From contig JAHBYP010000001.1 of assembly GCA_019635875.1 (NCBI GenBank), positions 992,001 through 1,056,000 on the forward strand: 64,000 nt of DNA. The letters run 5' to 3'. The notes beneath the pieces were generated by a model. It was not told where the DNA came from. It saw only the letters and a list, made by a program, of their open reading frames with translations, and ran no database searches. Below, piece after piece: positions 1 through 9,213 of the stretch (within the stretch, counting starts at the first letter, position 1; each line of letters begins with the position of its first letter). The DNA is from Alphaproteobacteria bacterium (GTDB lineage Bacteria > Pseudomonadota > Alphaproteobacteria > Reyranellales > Reyranellaceae). Made by a program: the position numbers and the translations under genes.

Positions 1-1400
<1,400 letters not shown>

Positions 1401-1575
1401 GATCGGGAACCGGAAGCGGTAGAGACGACGGAGCGACCAGGGCGCGGGCGCGCGCCCGACCGGCCTCAAAGGCCGGCGGCGATAAGTCGAAGGCTCCGCA
1501 GTCGCCAGATCATGGGCCGGCAAGCTAACGCCCGGCGCGTGAAAGTCAACCGCCGGGACACCGGCCGTTGGCAGC

Positions 1576-2253
1576 CTAGCGTGTGAAGCCCTCGATGAAC
1601 TGGGTGATCCAGGCCAGCGCCTGGCGGCTGTATTGGCCGTTGAACATCGCCTGGTCGAGGATGATGGCGCCGATCACGATCGGCAGCAGCGGGAAGCCGC
1701 CGCGCTTGCGCCTGGCCGGCTCGCTGGGCGGCACGTCGCGGATGGTGGTCGCCGAGGCGGCCGTGCCGGGCTGGCGCGCCCAGGGCCCGTTCGCCGTTCC
1801 GCCTGTGCCGACATGCTGGCCGCCAACCCAATGGCCGACCGGGTTGGTGGCGCTCATCTGGGCCATGGCCGCGCGGCGAACCCGGCGGATCCAGCTGACG
1901 ACGACGAGCACGATGATGCCGATGAATACGAGTGGAATGGCGGCGAAGACCAGCGGCAGCCATTCCGGCATGCCGCCGGCGCTCTGGGTCGGCCTGCTCG
2001 GGGTCGGTCTGCTCTGGCTTGGGCGCGTCGGCTGGGTCGAAGGGCTTGTCGATTGCGAGGGCCGGCTCCTGGTCGAGGGTTCGCCGGGCTTGGTCGGCGT
2101 CAGAACGATCGGCGCATTGGCGACATAGCGGTCGTAGGCGATGCCGCCGCCGATCGCGAGGACCGCGACGACCACGAACAGGACGATCGGCCAGCGCGAG
2201 CTGCGCTGGGTGTCGATCACGGGATTCGTCGGCGGACGTTGGTAGGTAGCCAT
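1576..2253 (-). CDS. hypothetical membrane protein with Pro/Ser/Thr-rich linker
   Basis: 225 residues, not recognised. A hydrophobic segment lies at about residues 22-40. A low-complexity linker rich in Pro, Ser, Thr, Arg and Gln follows (about 55-92), then a second membrane segment (about 99-121) followed by Arg residues, and a weaker hydrophobic stretch near 190-205. The layout suggests an inner-membrane protein with an extended periplasmic linker. It is divergent from the downstream MFS gene. The ATG at 2253 is preceded by a GGGCAGCGAGG purine stretch. Confidence 0.6.
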   Translation of the reverse strand: MATYQRPPTNPVIDTQRSSRWPIVLFVVVAVLAIGGGIAYDRYVANAPIVLTPTKPGEPSTRSRPSQSTSPSTQPTRPSQSRPTPSRPTQSAGGMPEWLPLVFAAIPLVFIGIIVLVVVSWIRRVRRAAMAQMSATNPVGHWVGGQHVGTGGTANGPWARQPGTAASATTIRDVPPSEPARRKRGGFPLLPIVIGAIILDQAMFNGQYSRQALAWITQFIEGFTR

Positions 2254-2356
2254 GGCCTCGCTGCCCTTTTCTTGGGGTTCGCCGTCAGCATCCTGCGCGT
2301 TGGCGGGTCCGCTGTCGACAGGTGACGCGCCATCGTCGACAGTCGACCCGCCCGAT

Positions 2357-3610
2357 ATGTCCCCGCCGCTGCTGCCCCGCCTGCTGATACCGCGCTTGCC
2401 CTTCTTTTATGGCTGGGTCGTGCTGGGCTGCGTCTGCCTCGCCGGCTTCGCCCGCCAGGGGCCGTCCGTGGCGGTGTTGTCGATCTTCGTCACGCCGATG
2501 ACCGAGCATTTCGGCTGGTCGCGCACGGCCATCGCCGGCGCGGTCTCCGTGGGCGGCGTGCTGGCGGCGGTGATCTCGCCGATCATCGGCCCGATGCTCG
2601 ACCGCCAGGGCGCGCGGCTCGTGCTGACGCTCGCCGTGCTGTTCTCCGGCATCGCCTGCATGGGGCTGTCGCTGATTCAGTCGCTGCCGGTGTTCTATCT
2701 GGTGTTCTGCTTCGCGCGCATGATCTGGGCCGGGCCGTTCGACCTCGGCCTCTACGGCGCGCTCAACGCCTGGTTTGTGGCCCATCGCGCCTTCGTCACC
2801 TCGATCGCCACAGTGGCGCAACTCGGCGGGCTGATCGCCTTGCCGCTGATCGCGCAGTTCGCCATCGGCGCTGGCGACTGGCGCGACGGCTGGATCGCGG
2901 TCGGTGCCACGGTACTGATCGTCGGCTTCGTGCCGAGCTGGCTGCTGCTGGTGCGGCGGCCGGAGGATGTCGGGCTGGTGCCCGACAGGCTGGCCTCGGC
3001 CGGCACCGCCGCGACACCGGCCGAACCGCGCTTCAGCCGCGTCCAGGCGATGCGCACGCCGGCCTTCTGGCTGCTGTCGCTGTACACCGTGCTGGTCTAT
3101 CCGGTGCAGGCCGGCGTCAGCCTGCACCAGGTGCCACACCTGATCGAGCGCGGGATCTCGCCGTTGGTCGCCGCCTCGGTGGTCGGCGTCTTCTCCTCGC
3201 TCTCGGCGGTGGCGACGATCGGCTTCGGCTATCTCGCGCGGCGCGGGCCGATCCGCTACTCGATGGCGCTGGCGGCGATCCTGCTGGCGGCGGGCAGTCT
3301 CGGCCTGATCTGGGTCCACGGCGCATGGGCTGCCTATCTCGCTGCCGGCGCCTTCGGCATGGGCATCGGCGGAGTCCTCACCCTGCTGCCGATCGCCTGG
3401 GCCGACTATTTCGGCCGCGAGAGTTACGGTGCGATCCGCGGCGTGGCCCTGTCGCTGCAGGTGCTGGCCCAGGCGGTGGGCCCGGTGCTGTCGGGCATGC
3501 TGCGCGACGGCAGCGGCGACTATGTGCGCTCGTTGATTGTCTTCGGAACGCTGTCGGCGCTTGCGGTCCTGGCGGCGCTGGCGGCGCAAAGGCCGCGCCT
3601 CGCGGGTTAG
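2357..3610 (+). CDS. MFS transporter
   Basis: 417-residue major facilitator with about 12 hydrophobic segments. It starts with an N-terminal FYGWVV segment and has the MFS loop-2 motif in the form GPMLDRQGARLVL, as in the monocarboxylate/oxalate-formate-like MFS branch. The frame is open from 2252, but that start would overlap the divergent gene start and adds a 35-residue hydrophilic extension, so ATG 2357 was chosen. The substrate cannot be told. It stands alone between a divergent membrane protein and a stress-protein gene. Confidence 0.85.
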   Translation: MSPPLLPRLLIPRLPFFYGWVVLGCVCLAGFARQGPSVAVLSIFVTPMTEHFGWSRTAIAGAVSVGGVLAAVISPIIGPMLDRQGARLVLTLAVLFSGIACMGLSLIQSLPVFYLVFCFARMIWAGPFDLGLYGALNAWFVAHRAFVTSIATVAQLGGLIALPLIAQFAIGAGDWRDGWIAVGATVLIVGFVPSWLLLVRRPEDVGLVPDRLASAGTAATPAEPRFSRVQAMRTPAFWLLSLYTVLVYPVQAGVSLHQVPHLIERGISPLVAASVVGVFSSLSAVATIGFGYLARRGPIRYSMALAAILLAAGSLGLIWVHGAWAAYLAAGAFGMGIGGVLTLLPIAWADYFGRESYGAIRGVALSLQVLAQAVGPVLSGMLRDGSGDYVRSLIVFGTLSALAVLAALAAQRPRLAG

Positions 3611-3779
3611 CCGCGACCTGACAAGGCAGAGGCGGTCGCCGAATCGTCATGGGGTGCAGCCGGCGAATTGACGCCCGGCGCGGCGCGCGTAGTGTGTAGT
3701 TGGGTGGACCCGGCACCAAGTCCGGGACGCCCACAGGGAGTACCAACGGCCGCCGAAGTGCGGCACAGGAGGCGTCGTC

Positions 3780-4622
3780 ATGAACACCATCCTCGCCCTG
3801 GCGTGGAGCGGCGATGATCTGTCGGCCTTCGAGGTCGCCGCCAATCTCGCGCACGACATGAGCAGCCATGTGATCGGGCTCGAGCCGCCGTCCTATCGCG
3901 CGGTCAGCGTGGCCTGGGCCGATGTCGGCATGGGTGGGCCATTCGACATGCCGATGGCCGACGACGAGGAGGACCGCAAGCGGGTCGAGGCGCTGCGAGA
4001 GGGCTTCTTCCGCGCCATGGACGCAGCCGGCGTGCCGCGGGCGGGCTCGGCCGAGGCGCAGGACGGTGCCTTATGGCGCGAGCTGAAGCAGGCTGCGCCG
4101 CTGGAGATCGGCTCGGTCGGCCGCGCCGCCGAGCTGATCGTCGTGCCGCAGCCTGGCGGACCGGCCAAGGTGCCGGAGAGCCTGTTCGAGGGTGCGCTGT
4201 TCGAGTCGGGCCGGCCGGTGCTGATGGTGCCGGCGGGCAAGCATCCCACGGTCGGCAAGCACATGGTGGTCGCCTGGAACGCCTCGACCGAGACGGCGCG
4301 CTGCGTGGCGATGGCCATGCCGCTGTTCCGCCGCGCCGAGAGCATCGAGGTGATCAGCGTCGACGGCGCCATGGTCGACGGGCCGAGCGGCGCCGACCTG
4401 GCTGTGTCGCTGAGGCGGCGCGGCCTGAAGGTGACGGCGCGACATCTGCCGGCCGGCAACAAGGCGCCCGGGCCGACGATCATCGAGGCGGCGCAGGCCT
4501 CAGGCGCCGACATGATCGTCAAGGGCGCCTATACGCAGAGCCGCTTGAGGCAGATGATCTTTGGCGGCCTGACCCGCCACCTCATCCTGTCGTCGCCGGT
4601 TCCGGTGCTGTTCTCGCATTGA
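3780..4622 (+). CDS. universal stress protein, two UspA-type domains
   Basis: 280 residues, about twice the length of a single Usp domain. The N-terminal half starts with a short strand (NTILALAWSG) and is diverged. The C-terminal half has a clearer Usp fold ending in a G-x2-G-x9-G-like nucleotide-binding stretch (residues about 243-268, VKGAYTQSRLRQMIFGGL). Usp proteins are cytoplasmic and linked to starvation and stress survival. A strong ribosome binding site (AGGAGG) precedes the ATG. The gene appears monocistronic; the 169-base gap upstream holds GC-rich sequence without a clear promoter. Confidence 0.85.
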   Translation: MNTILALAWSGDDLSAFEVAANLAHDMSSHVIGLEPPSYRAVSVAWADVGMGGPFDMPMADDEEDRKRVEALREGFFRAMDAAGVPRAGSAEAQDGALWRELKQAAPLEIGSVGRAAELIVVPQPGGPAKVPESLFEGALFESGRPVLMVPAGKHPTVGKHMVVAWNASTETARCVAMAMPLFRRAESIEVISVDGAMVDGPSGADLAVSLRRRGLKVTARHLPAGNKAPGPTIIEAAQASGADMIVKGAYTQSRLRQMIFGGLTRHLILSSPVPVLFSH

Positions 4623-4646
4623 GGCGAAGCCGGCGCCGACCCAGGG

Positions 4647-4934
4647 TCAGCGCAGCGGGATCACCGCGCCGAACGACAGCACCGGCCGGACGGGCACGGC
4701 ATAGACCGGCGCCGGGGCGTAATACACCGGAGCCGGAGCGTAGTAGATCGGCGCCGGGTAGTGGTGGACGTGGATGCGGCGTGGCGGCGCGTGGTGATAG
4801 TGGTGATGGACCTGCTTGTGGCCGCCGCGCCAATGCTTGTGACCCTTGTCGCGGGCCTCCGCGACGCCGGCGGTGCTGAGCGCGACAATGAAAGCGCCAG
4901 CCGCGGCAAGTGCCACCGAAGTCTTCGCCATCAT
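4647..4934 (-). CDS. small secreted His/Tyr/Pro-rich protein
   Basis: 95 residues. Residues 1-28 form a signal peptide with an Ala-rich core and a likely cleavage near VAEA. The mature part is rich in His (about a dozen between 33 and 58, e.g. HHHYHH) and ends with repeats of YYAPAPV. Similar short His/Tyr/Pro-rich exported proteins are common in alphaproteobacteria but uncharacterised; metal binding in the periplasm is a reasonable guess. AAGGAGG precedes ATG 4934, and a second ATG follows immediately at 4931. It is convergent with the Usp gene. Confidence 0.7.
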   Translation of the reverse strand: MMAKTSVALAAAGAFIVALSTAGVAEARDKGHKHWRGGHKQVHHHYHHAPPRRIHVHHYPAPIYYAPAPVYYAPAPVYAVPVRPVLSFGAVIPLR

Positions 4935-5033
4935 GGTTCGCCTCCTTGCTGGGAGCCGAACGTGGGTGCCGATTGAGGCAGAAAAAAGGGCACGGCCTGT
5001 GGCCGACTTGTGACTGGAGCGGGAGGTGGGGCG

Positions 5034-5405
5034 ATGGGCGAACGTCAGCGCCTGATGATCGAGCCGGCGGCCCGCGACCTGCAGGCGCGCAGCGGCGGCG
5101 ACGCGATCTGCACCTTCACGGCGACCAACGCCGCCGGCGAGGAGGTCTGGATCCAGCTGATCGAAGGCGGCTCGCTCAACACCCAGTATCCCCCCGACGA
5201 GGAGCCGATGAAGCGGCTGGGCATTCTGGGGGTCTTCGGCACCCTGAAGGCGCCGCTGATCGAGTGGGAGGCCGGCAATTTTGCGACATTCGATGTTTCG
5301 GGCATCGCCTCTTGGGACGTCGCCTTCGTCGTTGATCAGCTTTTCGTCAGATTGCTGAAGTGCGACGACGCCGGGTACGAGCCGGCGTCGTCTGTCGAGG
5401 CGTAG
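5034..5405 (+). CDS. conserved-looking hypothetical protein
   Basis: 123 residues, no family recognised. It is soluble, acidic and without a signal peptide. The middle contains EEVWIQLIEGGSLNTQYP, and an aromatic, beta-rich C-terminal half suggests a small beta domain. An earlier in-frame ATG exists at 5010; ATG 5034 is preferred because GGGAGGTGGGG lies just upstream. It faces the DUF2852 gene convergently with only a few bases between the stops. Confidence 0.5.
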   Translation: MGERQRLMIEPAARDLQARSGGDAICTFTATNAAGEEVWIQLIEGGSLNTQYPPDEEPMKRLGILGVFGTLKAPLIEWEAGNFATFDVSGIASWDVAFVVDQLFVRLLKCDDAGYEPASSVEA

Positions 5406-5412
5406 GTCGCGC

Positions 5413-5850
5413 TTACGACTGGGGCGCGGGTGGCGCGGGTGGCGGCGCCTGGGGCGGCTCGCTGGGCCGGTTGCGGCGGTCGGCCATGAACTGGTCGAAC
5501 TCGGCCTTGTCCTTGGCGGCACGCAGCTTGTCGAGGAAGTCGCGGAACTCGCGCTGGTCCTCCTCGAGGCGGCGCAGCGTCTCCTCGCGATACTCGTCGA
5601 AGGCGACGTTGCCGCTCGACTGGTAGGCACCCCAGCTGCGCTTCCACGCCCTGTAATGATCCTTGGCGCGCATGCCGTCCGGCATGTGCCAGCGGCCGGC
5701 GTGGCAGTGTCTCCAGCTACCCATGCGTCCACTTCCTTTCATGTAGAACAGGATGGCCAGCCCGATCGGCCAGAAGACAACGAAGCCGGCGACCATCAGG
5801 GCGATCCAGGCGGGCTTGCCCCAATCGTCGAGTTTCTGCACCAGGCCCAT
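5413..5850 (-). CDS. DUF2852 family membrane protein
   Basis: 145 residues. One membrane segment (about residues 14-36, IALMVAGFVVFWPIGLAILF) is followed by a GRMGSWRHC region, then a predicted coiled coil rich in Glu and Arg (FDEYREETLRRLEEDQREF), and a Pro-rich tail. This layout matches the alphaproteobacterial DUF2852 family, whose function is unknown. ATG 5850 with GGAGG upstream is preferred over the in-frame ATG at 5880, which lies inside the operator. The upstream operator matches that of the tetR gene, so it is probably a target of the TetR repressor. Confidence 0.75.
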   Translation of the reverse strand: MGLVQKLDDWGKPAWIALMVAGFVVFWPIGLAILFYMKGSGRMGSWRHCHAGRWHMPDGMRAKDHYRAWKRSWGAYQSSGNVAFDEYREETLRRLEEDQREFRDFLDKLRAAKDKAEFDQFMADRRNRPSEPPQAPPPAPPAPQS

Positions 5851-5861
5851 CGAGCCCCTCC

Positions 5862-5886
5862 ATGTTAATGTTAACGACATTTACAT
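5862..5886. promoter_or_regulatory. putative TetR operator in front of the DUF2852 gene
   Basis: ATGTTAA (5868-5874), five bases, TTTACAT (5880-5886) form an inverted repeat with one mismatch. An extra ATGTTAA half-site overlaps at 5862-5868. The same 19-base pattern occurs once more in this region, at the start of the tetR gene. The sequence is AT-rich in a GC-rich surrounding, as expected for a selected operator. It sits 12-36 bases upstream of the DUF2852 start codon. Confidence 0.7.
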
Positions 5887-5907
5887 TGGGGTAGCCGCTT
5901 GGGGATG

Positions 5908-6534
5908 TCAAGCCCTGCCCAGGCCCAGACCGTTCAAATAAACCAGCACCGCCGACTCCAGCAGCTCGTCGGCGTCCATCGGCAGCTTGCGTCGGCCCTG
6001 ATCGCCGCGGCCAAACAGCGAGGCGATGCCGTGGGCGATCGACCAGATGTGCAGGCTGACCATCAGCACCGGCGGCCGCTTGCCCGGCGGCAGAAGCGCG
6101 CAGAGCGTCTCGGCGGCCGCGCGCAGGACATTGAAGGCGCGGTCCCCGGCGGCGCGCAGCTCCGCCGTGGCGTCGGGCGACAGGCCCGATTCGAACATCG
6201 CAGAGTAGTAGGCGTGCTCGGTCCGGGCGAAGCGCAGATAGGCGCGGCCGAGATTGTTGAAGGCGATCATCGGCTCGGGCTTGCCGTCGTTCCACGCCTT
6301 GGCCAGCACCGTCTCGAAGCGCTCGAAGCCCTGGACCGCGACGTCGGCCATCAGCGCGTCGCGGTCGCGGAAATGCCGGTAGGGCGCTGCTGCACTGACG
6401 CCCGCCGCGCGCGCCGCCTCGGCGAAGGTGAAGCCCGCCGGGCCTTTCTCGCCGATCAGCGCGCGCGCCGCATCGATCAGCGCCTGACGCAGATTGCCGT
6501 GGTGATAGCCGCGCTCGCGGTCTTTCCAGCTCAT
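5908..6534 (-). CDS. TetR family transcriptional regulator
   Basis: 208 residues. The N-terminal helix-turn-helix (about residues 13-60) reads LIDAARALIGEKGPAGFTFAEAARAAGVSAAAPYRHF, split here by family helices. The C-terminal ligand and dimer domain is variable, so the inducer cannot be told. The ATG at 6534 lies inside the operator at 6533-6551, and no ribosome binding site is visible, so translation may be leaderless or start elsewhere. It probably represses itself, the DUF2852 gene downstream (57 bases away) and perhaps the divergent phosphotransferase gene. Confidence 0.9.
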   Translation of the reverse strand: MSWKDRERGYHHGNLRQALIDAARALIGEKGPAGFTFAEAARAAGVSAAAPYRHFRDRDALMADVAVQGFERFETVLAKAWNDGKPEPMIAFNNLGRAYLRFARTEHAYYSAMFESGLSPDATAELRAAGDRAFNVLRAAAETLCALLPPGKRPPVLMVSLHIWSIAHGIASLFGRGDQGRRKLPMDADELLESAVLVYLNGLGLGRA

Positions 6535-6551
6535 GTTAAGGGAGTTTACAT
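6533..6551. promoter_or_regulatory. putative TetR operator between tetR and the phosphotransferase gene
   Basis: ATGTTAA (6533-6539), GGGAG, TTTACAT (6545-6551), the same pattern and spacing as the site at 5868-5886. It covers the tetR start codon and lies 14 bases upstream of the divergent phosphotransferase ATG at 6565, so it could control both genes. Confidence 0.7.
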
Positions 6552-6564
6552 TGAAGCCGCCGCC

Positions 6565-7566
6565 ATGGATACGACGCTGCCCGACCGGCTGCTGGATTAC
6601 CTGCGCCAGACCCTGGGCGCGGCCATCGGCTACGCCGCGGCACCGGCGCGGCTGAACGGCGGCTTCGATACCACGATTCTGGCGTTCAGCCTCGCTGGCG
6701 CGCCGGCCGATTGGCAGGGCGGCCTGATCCTGCGCCTGATGGCACACCCCCGTCTGGCCGGTCGCGTGCGCCGTGAGGCGGCAACGCACGATGCGCTCAC
6801 CGGCGCGGGCTTCGCCGCGCCGCGCGTGCTGCGGGCCGAACCCGACCCCGCGCCGCTGGGCCGCCCCTTCCTGATCATGCGGCGGCTGGCTGGCGGCAAC
6901 ATGGGCGCCGGCGGGCCCGCTTCGATCCTGCGCGCGCCGCGCGTGCTGGCGACGGCGCAGGCGGCGCTGCATCGCGTGCCTGCCGCCGCCCTGCGCGAGA
7001 GCGCACGTCGGCACGGCGTCGATCCGGCGATATTCACGCTCGAGGGCGAGGTGCGGCGCCTGGCGGCGCGCATCGCCGAATCCGGCCTGTCCGGCCTGTC
7101 CGGCCTGGGCGCCGGCGCGGCGTGGCTCGTGCGTCACCGGCCGCCGCCGGCCGAGGCGGAGGTGATCTGCCACGGCGACTACCATCCGTTCAATGTGATG
7201 CTGGACGGCAAGCAGGTCTCGGGCGTGATCGACTGGTCGCAGGCGATCCTTGCCGAGCCGGCCTTCGACGTCGCCGCGACGCGGGTCGTCCTGCGCTTTC
7301 CCTATCTCGGCGAGCCGCGCTGGGCGCGCTGGCCCTTCGGCCTGGCGCGGACGGTCTTCCTGCGCAGCTACACGCGCGCCTATCGCGCCGCGCGGCCGTT
7401 CGAGGAGCGCAACCTCGGCTACTTCGAGGCCATGCGGGTGCTGCACGCGCTCGCGGTGGCCGGCGAAACGCCGCCCTCGCCGCGAGACCCGTGGAACCAG
7501 CCGCATACCCTGGCGGCGCTCTACCGCCACTTCGAGACCATCAGCGGCGTGCGGGTACGTATCTGA
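6565..7566 (+). CDS. APH-type phosphotransferase family protein
   Basis: 333 residues with the aminoglycoside phosphotransferase/choline kinase fold. The Brenner motif HGDYHPFNVM (about residues 204-213) carries the catalytic Asp, and VIDWSQA further on carries the metal-binding Asp. The N-lobe has FLIMRRLAGG in the hinge position. Most such proteins in alphaproteobacteria act on small hydroxylated substrates that are not antibiotics; the substrate is unknown. A perfect threefold 9-base tandem repeat at 7081-7107 encodes SGLSGLSGL in a loop. It is divergent from tetR with an operator in between. Confidence 0.8.
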   Translation: MDTTLPDRLLDYLRQTLGAAIGYAAAPARLNGGFDTTILAFSLAGAPADWQGGLILRLMAHPRLAGRVRREAATHDALTGAGFAAPRVLRAEPDPAPLGRPFLIMRRLAGGNMGAGGPASILRAPRVLATAQAALHRVPAAALRESARRHGVDPAIFTLEGEVRRLAARIAESGLSGLSGLGAGAAWLVRHRPPPAEAEVICHGDYHPFNVMLDGKQVSGVIDWSQAILAEPAFDVAATRVVLRFPYLGEPRWARWPFGLARTVFLRSYTRAYRAARPFEERNLGYFEAMRVLHALAVAGETPPSPRDPWNQPHTLAALYRHFETISGVRVRI

Positions 7567-7646
7567 GCCGAATCGACGTCCGACTTGGACACGGCGCGAG
7601 GCGAGCGTATACTCACTTCTGGCGAGACACGTCCAGGAGCAGATCA

Positions 7647-8297
7647 ATGGAAGCCCTCAATGCGCGACGCCGCTACGTCCTCGACGTGATCGTCCCGCAA
7701 GTCGTCCCCAGCAGCTACGGCGACGCGAAATTCAAGCTGATCGACGCCAACTGGGCCCCGGGCAAGGGCTACACGACCTGCGGCGGTTTGACCTCGCATA
7801 TCACCAACCAGCTCGGCGTGACCACAAAGCTGATCGCCGAGGGCATCATCGGATCGGGCCTCGCCAGCCTGCGCGACGCCGCCCTCAAGCAGAACGCCTG
7901 GGTCCATCACGACCTGACGCTGCGCTTCCTTGCCGGCGGCATGAACCTCGAAAGCTCGATGAACCGGCCCAAGCCCGGCGATCTCTACATGCTGTGCAGC
8001 GGCGAGGAGAGCTCGCACAAGACCTTCTGCAACTGCCTGTCGACCAAGGCCCATGGTCGTGTCGCCAAGATCGAGCATGTCGGCGTCATCGTCAGCTCGC
8101 AGGGCAACGTCTGGAAGACCGCCGACGCGGGCCAGCCGAACGGCAACGTGCAATGCGCCAAGTACTGCGACCGCACCTTCAACCCGGCCACGGGCCTGCT
8201 GACCGGCGAGTTCGACGGCAAGGGCGGCCGCCCGATGCGCCGGCTGTGCGGCTGGCTCGACATCGACAAGTATCCGTTCACGAAGTTCGCGAGCTAG
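7647..8297 (+). CDS. NlpC/P60- or CHAP-like cysteine peptidase/amidase (putative)
   Basis: 216 residues. A Cys in GYTTCGGLTSHI (Cys45), KPGDLYML (about 109-116), then EHVGVIVSS with His144 and a W-x-TADAGQ segment (156-163) follow the order of catalytic Cys, a PGD strand and catalytic His seen in papain-like NlpC/P60 and CHAP enzymes that cut peptidoglycan peptides. There is no signal peptide, so it would act in the cytoplasm or be exported by a specialised secretion system. A good AGGAG site precedes the ATG. Two broken copies of its 3' end lie downstream at 8334-8436 and 9143-9193. Confidence 0.5.
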   Translation: MEALNARRRYVLDVIVPQVVPSSYGDAKFKLIDANWAPGKGYTTCGGLTSHITNQLGVTTKLIAEGIIGSGLASLRDAALKQNAWVHHDLTLRFLAGGMNLESSMNRPKPGDLYMLCSGEESSHKTFCNCLSTKAHGRVAKIEHVGVIVSSQGNVWKTADAGQPNGNVQCAKYCDRTFNPATGLLTGEFDGKGGRPMRRLCGWLDIDKYPFTKFAS

Positions 8298-8333
8298 CAC
8301 GCGCTGCGCCCGAGCCTGCTCCTCCCGGCAAAC

Positions 8334-8436
8334 GGACTGCTGCGGCGAATTCGGCGGCAAGCGTGGCTGCCCTATGCGTTGCCTGTGCGGCTGGACGGGT
8401 GTCGACGAGCTTTCGATTCAGAAGTTCAGGGAGTGA
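8334..8436 (+). pseudogene. decayed second copy of the 3' end of the NlpC-like gene
   Basis: Translating 8347-8436 gives EFGGKRGCPMRCLCGW followed by a diverged tail and a stop. This matches residues 188-203 of the upstream protein (EFDGKGGRPMRRLCGW). Homology extends upstream into the CTGCTG-CGGCGA stretch with a 2-base deletion that breaks the frame. The stop overlaps the end of the opposite HEPN gene. Confidence 0.7.
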
Positions 8437-8806
8437 GCAAGCGTCGGCAAAGGGCGACGAAGGCTTCCGCATCGGCGAGAGCGGCTTCGGCGTCGTTGTG
8501 GTCGAATTGCGGCAGGTCGTCGTAGTCGGCCGCCAGCCGTCGTGCGAGCGAGGCACCAAGCAATCCGGCGATCTCGTGGTCGGTCGGCGCCTGGTCTTGC
8601 GCCAGGCGACTGAAGACCGAGATCAGTCCATCGTGGGTCTTCGGTCGAGCTCCGGTACGTTCCTCGACGAAAGCGCGCGCGACCCAGAACATCGCATAGT
8701 AGCTGCCGTGAATCGTTGTCTCCGGACGATTCAGGCGAAGCGTCACCCGACTGGTGGTCAACGCATCCGAGGCACGCGCAAGTGCCTGCGCTGATTTCGG
8801 CGTCAC
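8426..8806 (-). CDS. HEPN domain protein (toxin of a HEPN/MNT pair)
   Basis: 126 residues, all helical. It has the HEPN signature segment GSYYAMFWVARAFVEE (about residues 34-49), an upstream R-x5-H (Arg27 to His33), and a Glu/Asp/Ala-rich C-terminal helix. HEPN proteins paired with minimal nucleotidyltransferases form type VII toxin-antitoxin systems; the HEPN protein is usually an RNase silenced by AMPylation. It overlaps the upstream MNT gene by 4 bases (ATGA), so the two are translated together. Its target is unknown. Confidence 0.8.
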   Translation of the reverse strand: MTPKSAQALARASDALTTSRVTLRLNRPETTIHGSYYAMFWVARAFVEERTGARPKTHDGLISVFSRLAQDQAPTDHEIAGLLGASLARRLAADYDDLPQFDHNDAEAALADAEAFVALCRRLLTP

Positions 8807-9117
8807 GCCGCGATTCCGTCCTCGGCCACGCTGGTGGTCAGCGCGGAGCCGTCATTAATTCGCGCCAGCGGCAACAGGATGAACTGAACCAGCAGGCCGA
8901 CCTCGGCAGTCATGTCGAAGCTGATCAGGCCCAGCTTGCGCCAATCATTCGGCGTTGGCCTGTCGTGGACGAACACGGCGATGTCCCAGTCCGAGTCCGC
9001 ACGCGCATCGCCCCGGGCGCGAGAGCCGAACAGCACGACGTGCGCGATCCGTCCCGGCAGTGCCGCTTCGGCGCGTCGCTTGAACTCGCGGACGATTGAA
9101 AGATCGGGGCTAAGCAT
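8803..9117 (-). CDS. MNT-type minimal nucleotidyltransferase (antitoxin partner)
   Basis: 104 residues. The nucleotidyltransferase core GSRARGDARADSDWDIAVFV (residues about 31-50) holds the GSxxxG and DxD motifs. The family AMPylates and silences its HEPN partner. It is the first gene of the pair, with ATG 9117 and the second gene overlapping its stop. A decayed copy of the NlpC-like gene end lies just outside its start on the opposite strand. Confidence 0.85.
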   Translation of the reverse strand: MLSPDLSIVREFKRRAEAALPGRIAHVVLFGSRARGDARADSDWDIAVFVHDRPTPNDWRKLGLISFDMTAEVGLLVQFILLPLARINDGSALTTSVAEDGIAA

Positions 9118-9142
9118 AACTCAGTCTACCATAGTCCCTAGC

Positions 9143-9193
9143 ATGCTGATCGGCGAGTTCGACGGCAGAGGCAGTTGCCCGATGCGCCCGTAG
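9143..9193 (+). pseudogene. third, short copy of the 3' end of the NlpC-like gene
   Basis: The codons from 9143 read MLIGEFDGRGSCPMRP and stop. They align with residues 184-198 of the protein at 7647-8297 (LLTGEFDGKGGRPMR) and show near-identical DNA over GGCGAGTTCGACGGCA. Only about 50 bases remain. Confidence 0.65.
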
Positions 9194-9213
9194 CCGAATC
9201 TCAAGTATTGAGC

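Noticed and set aside
2285..3589. 434-codon frame on the minus strand under the MFS gene
   Set aside because: Mirror of a GC-rich coding region with Arg/Gln/His/Ala bias; no family motifs.
7081..7107. Three 9-base tandem repeats as a regulatory or CRISPR-like array
   Set aside because: The repeats lie inside the phosphotransferase coding sequence and keep the frame (SGL units); they are too few and have no spacers.
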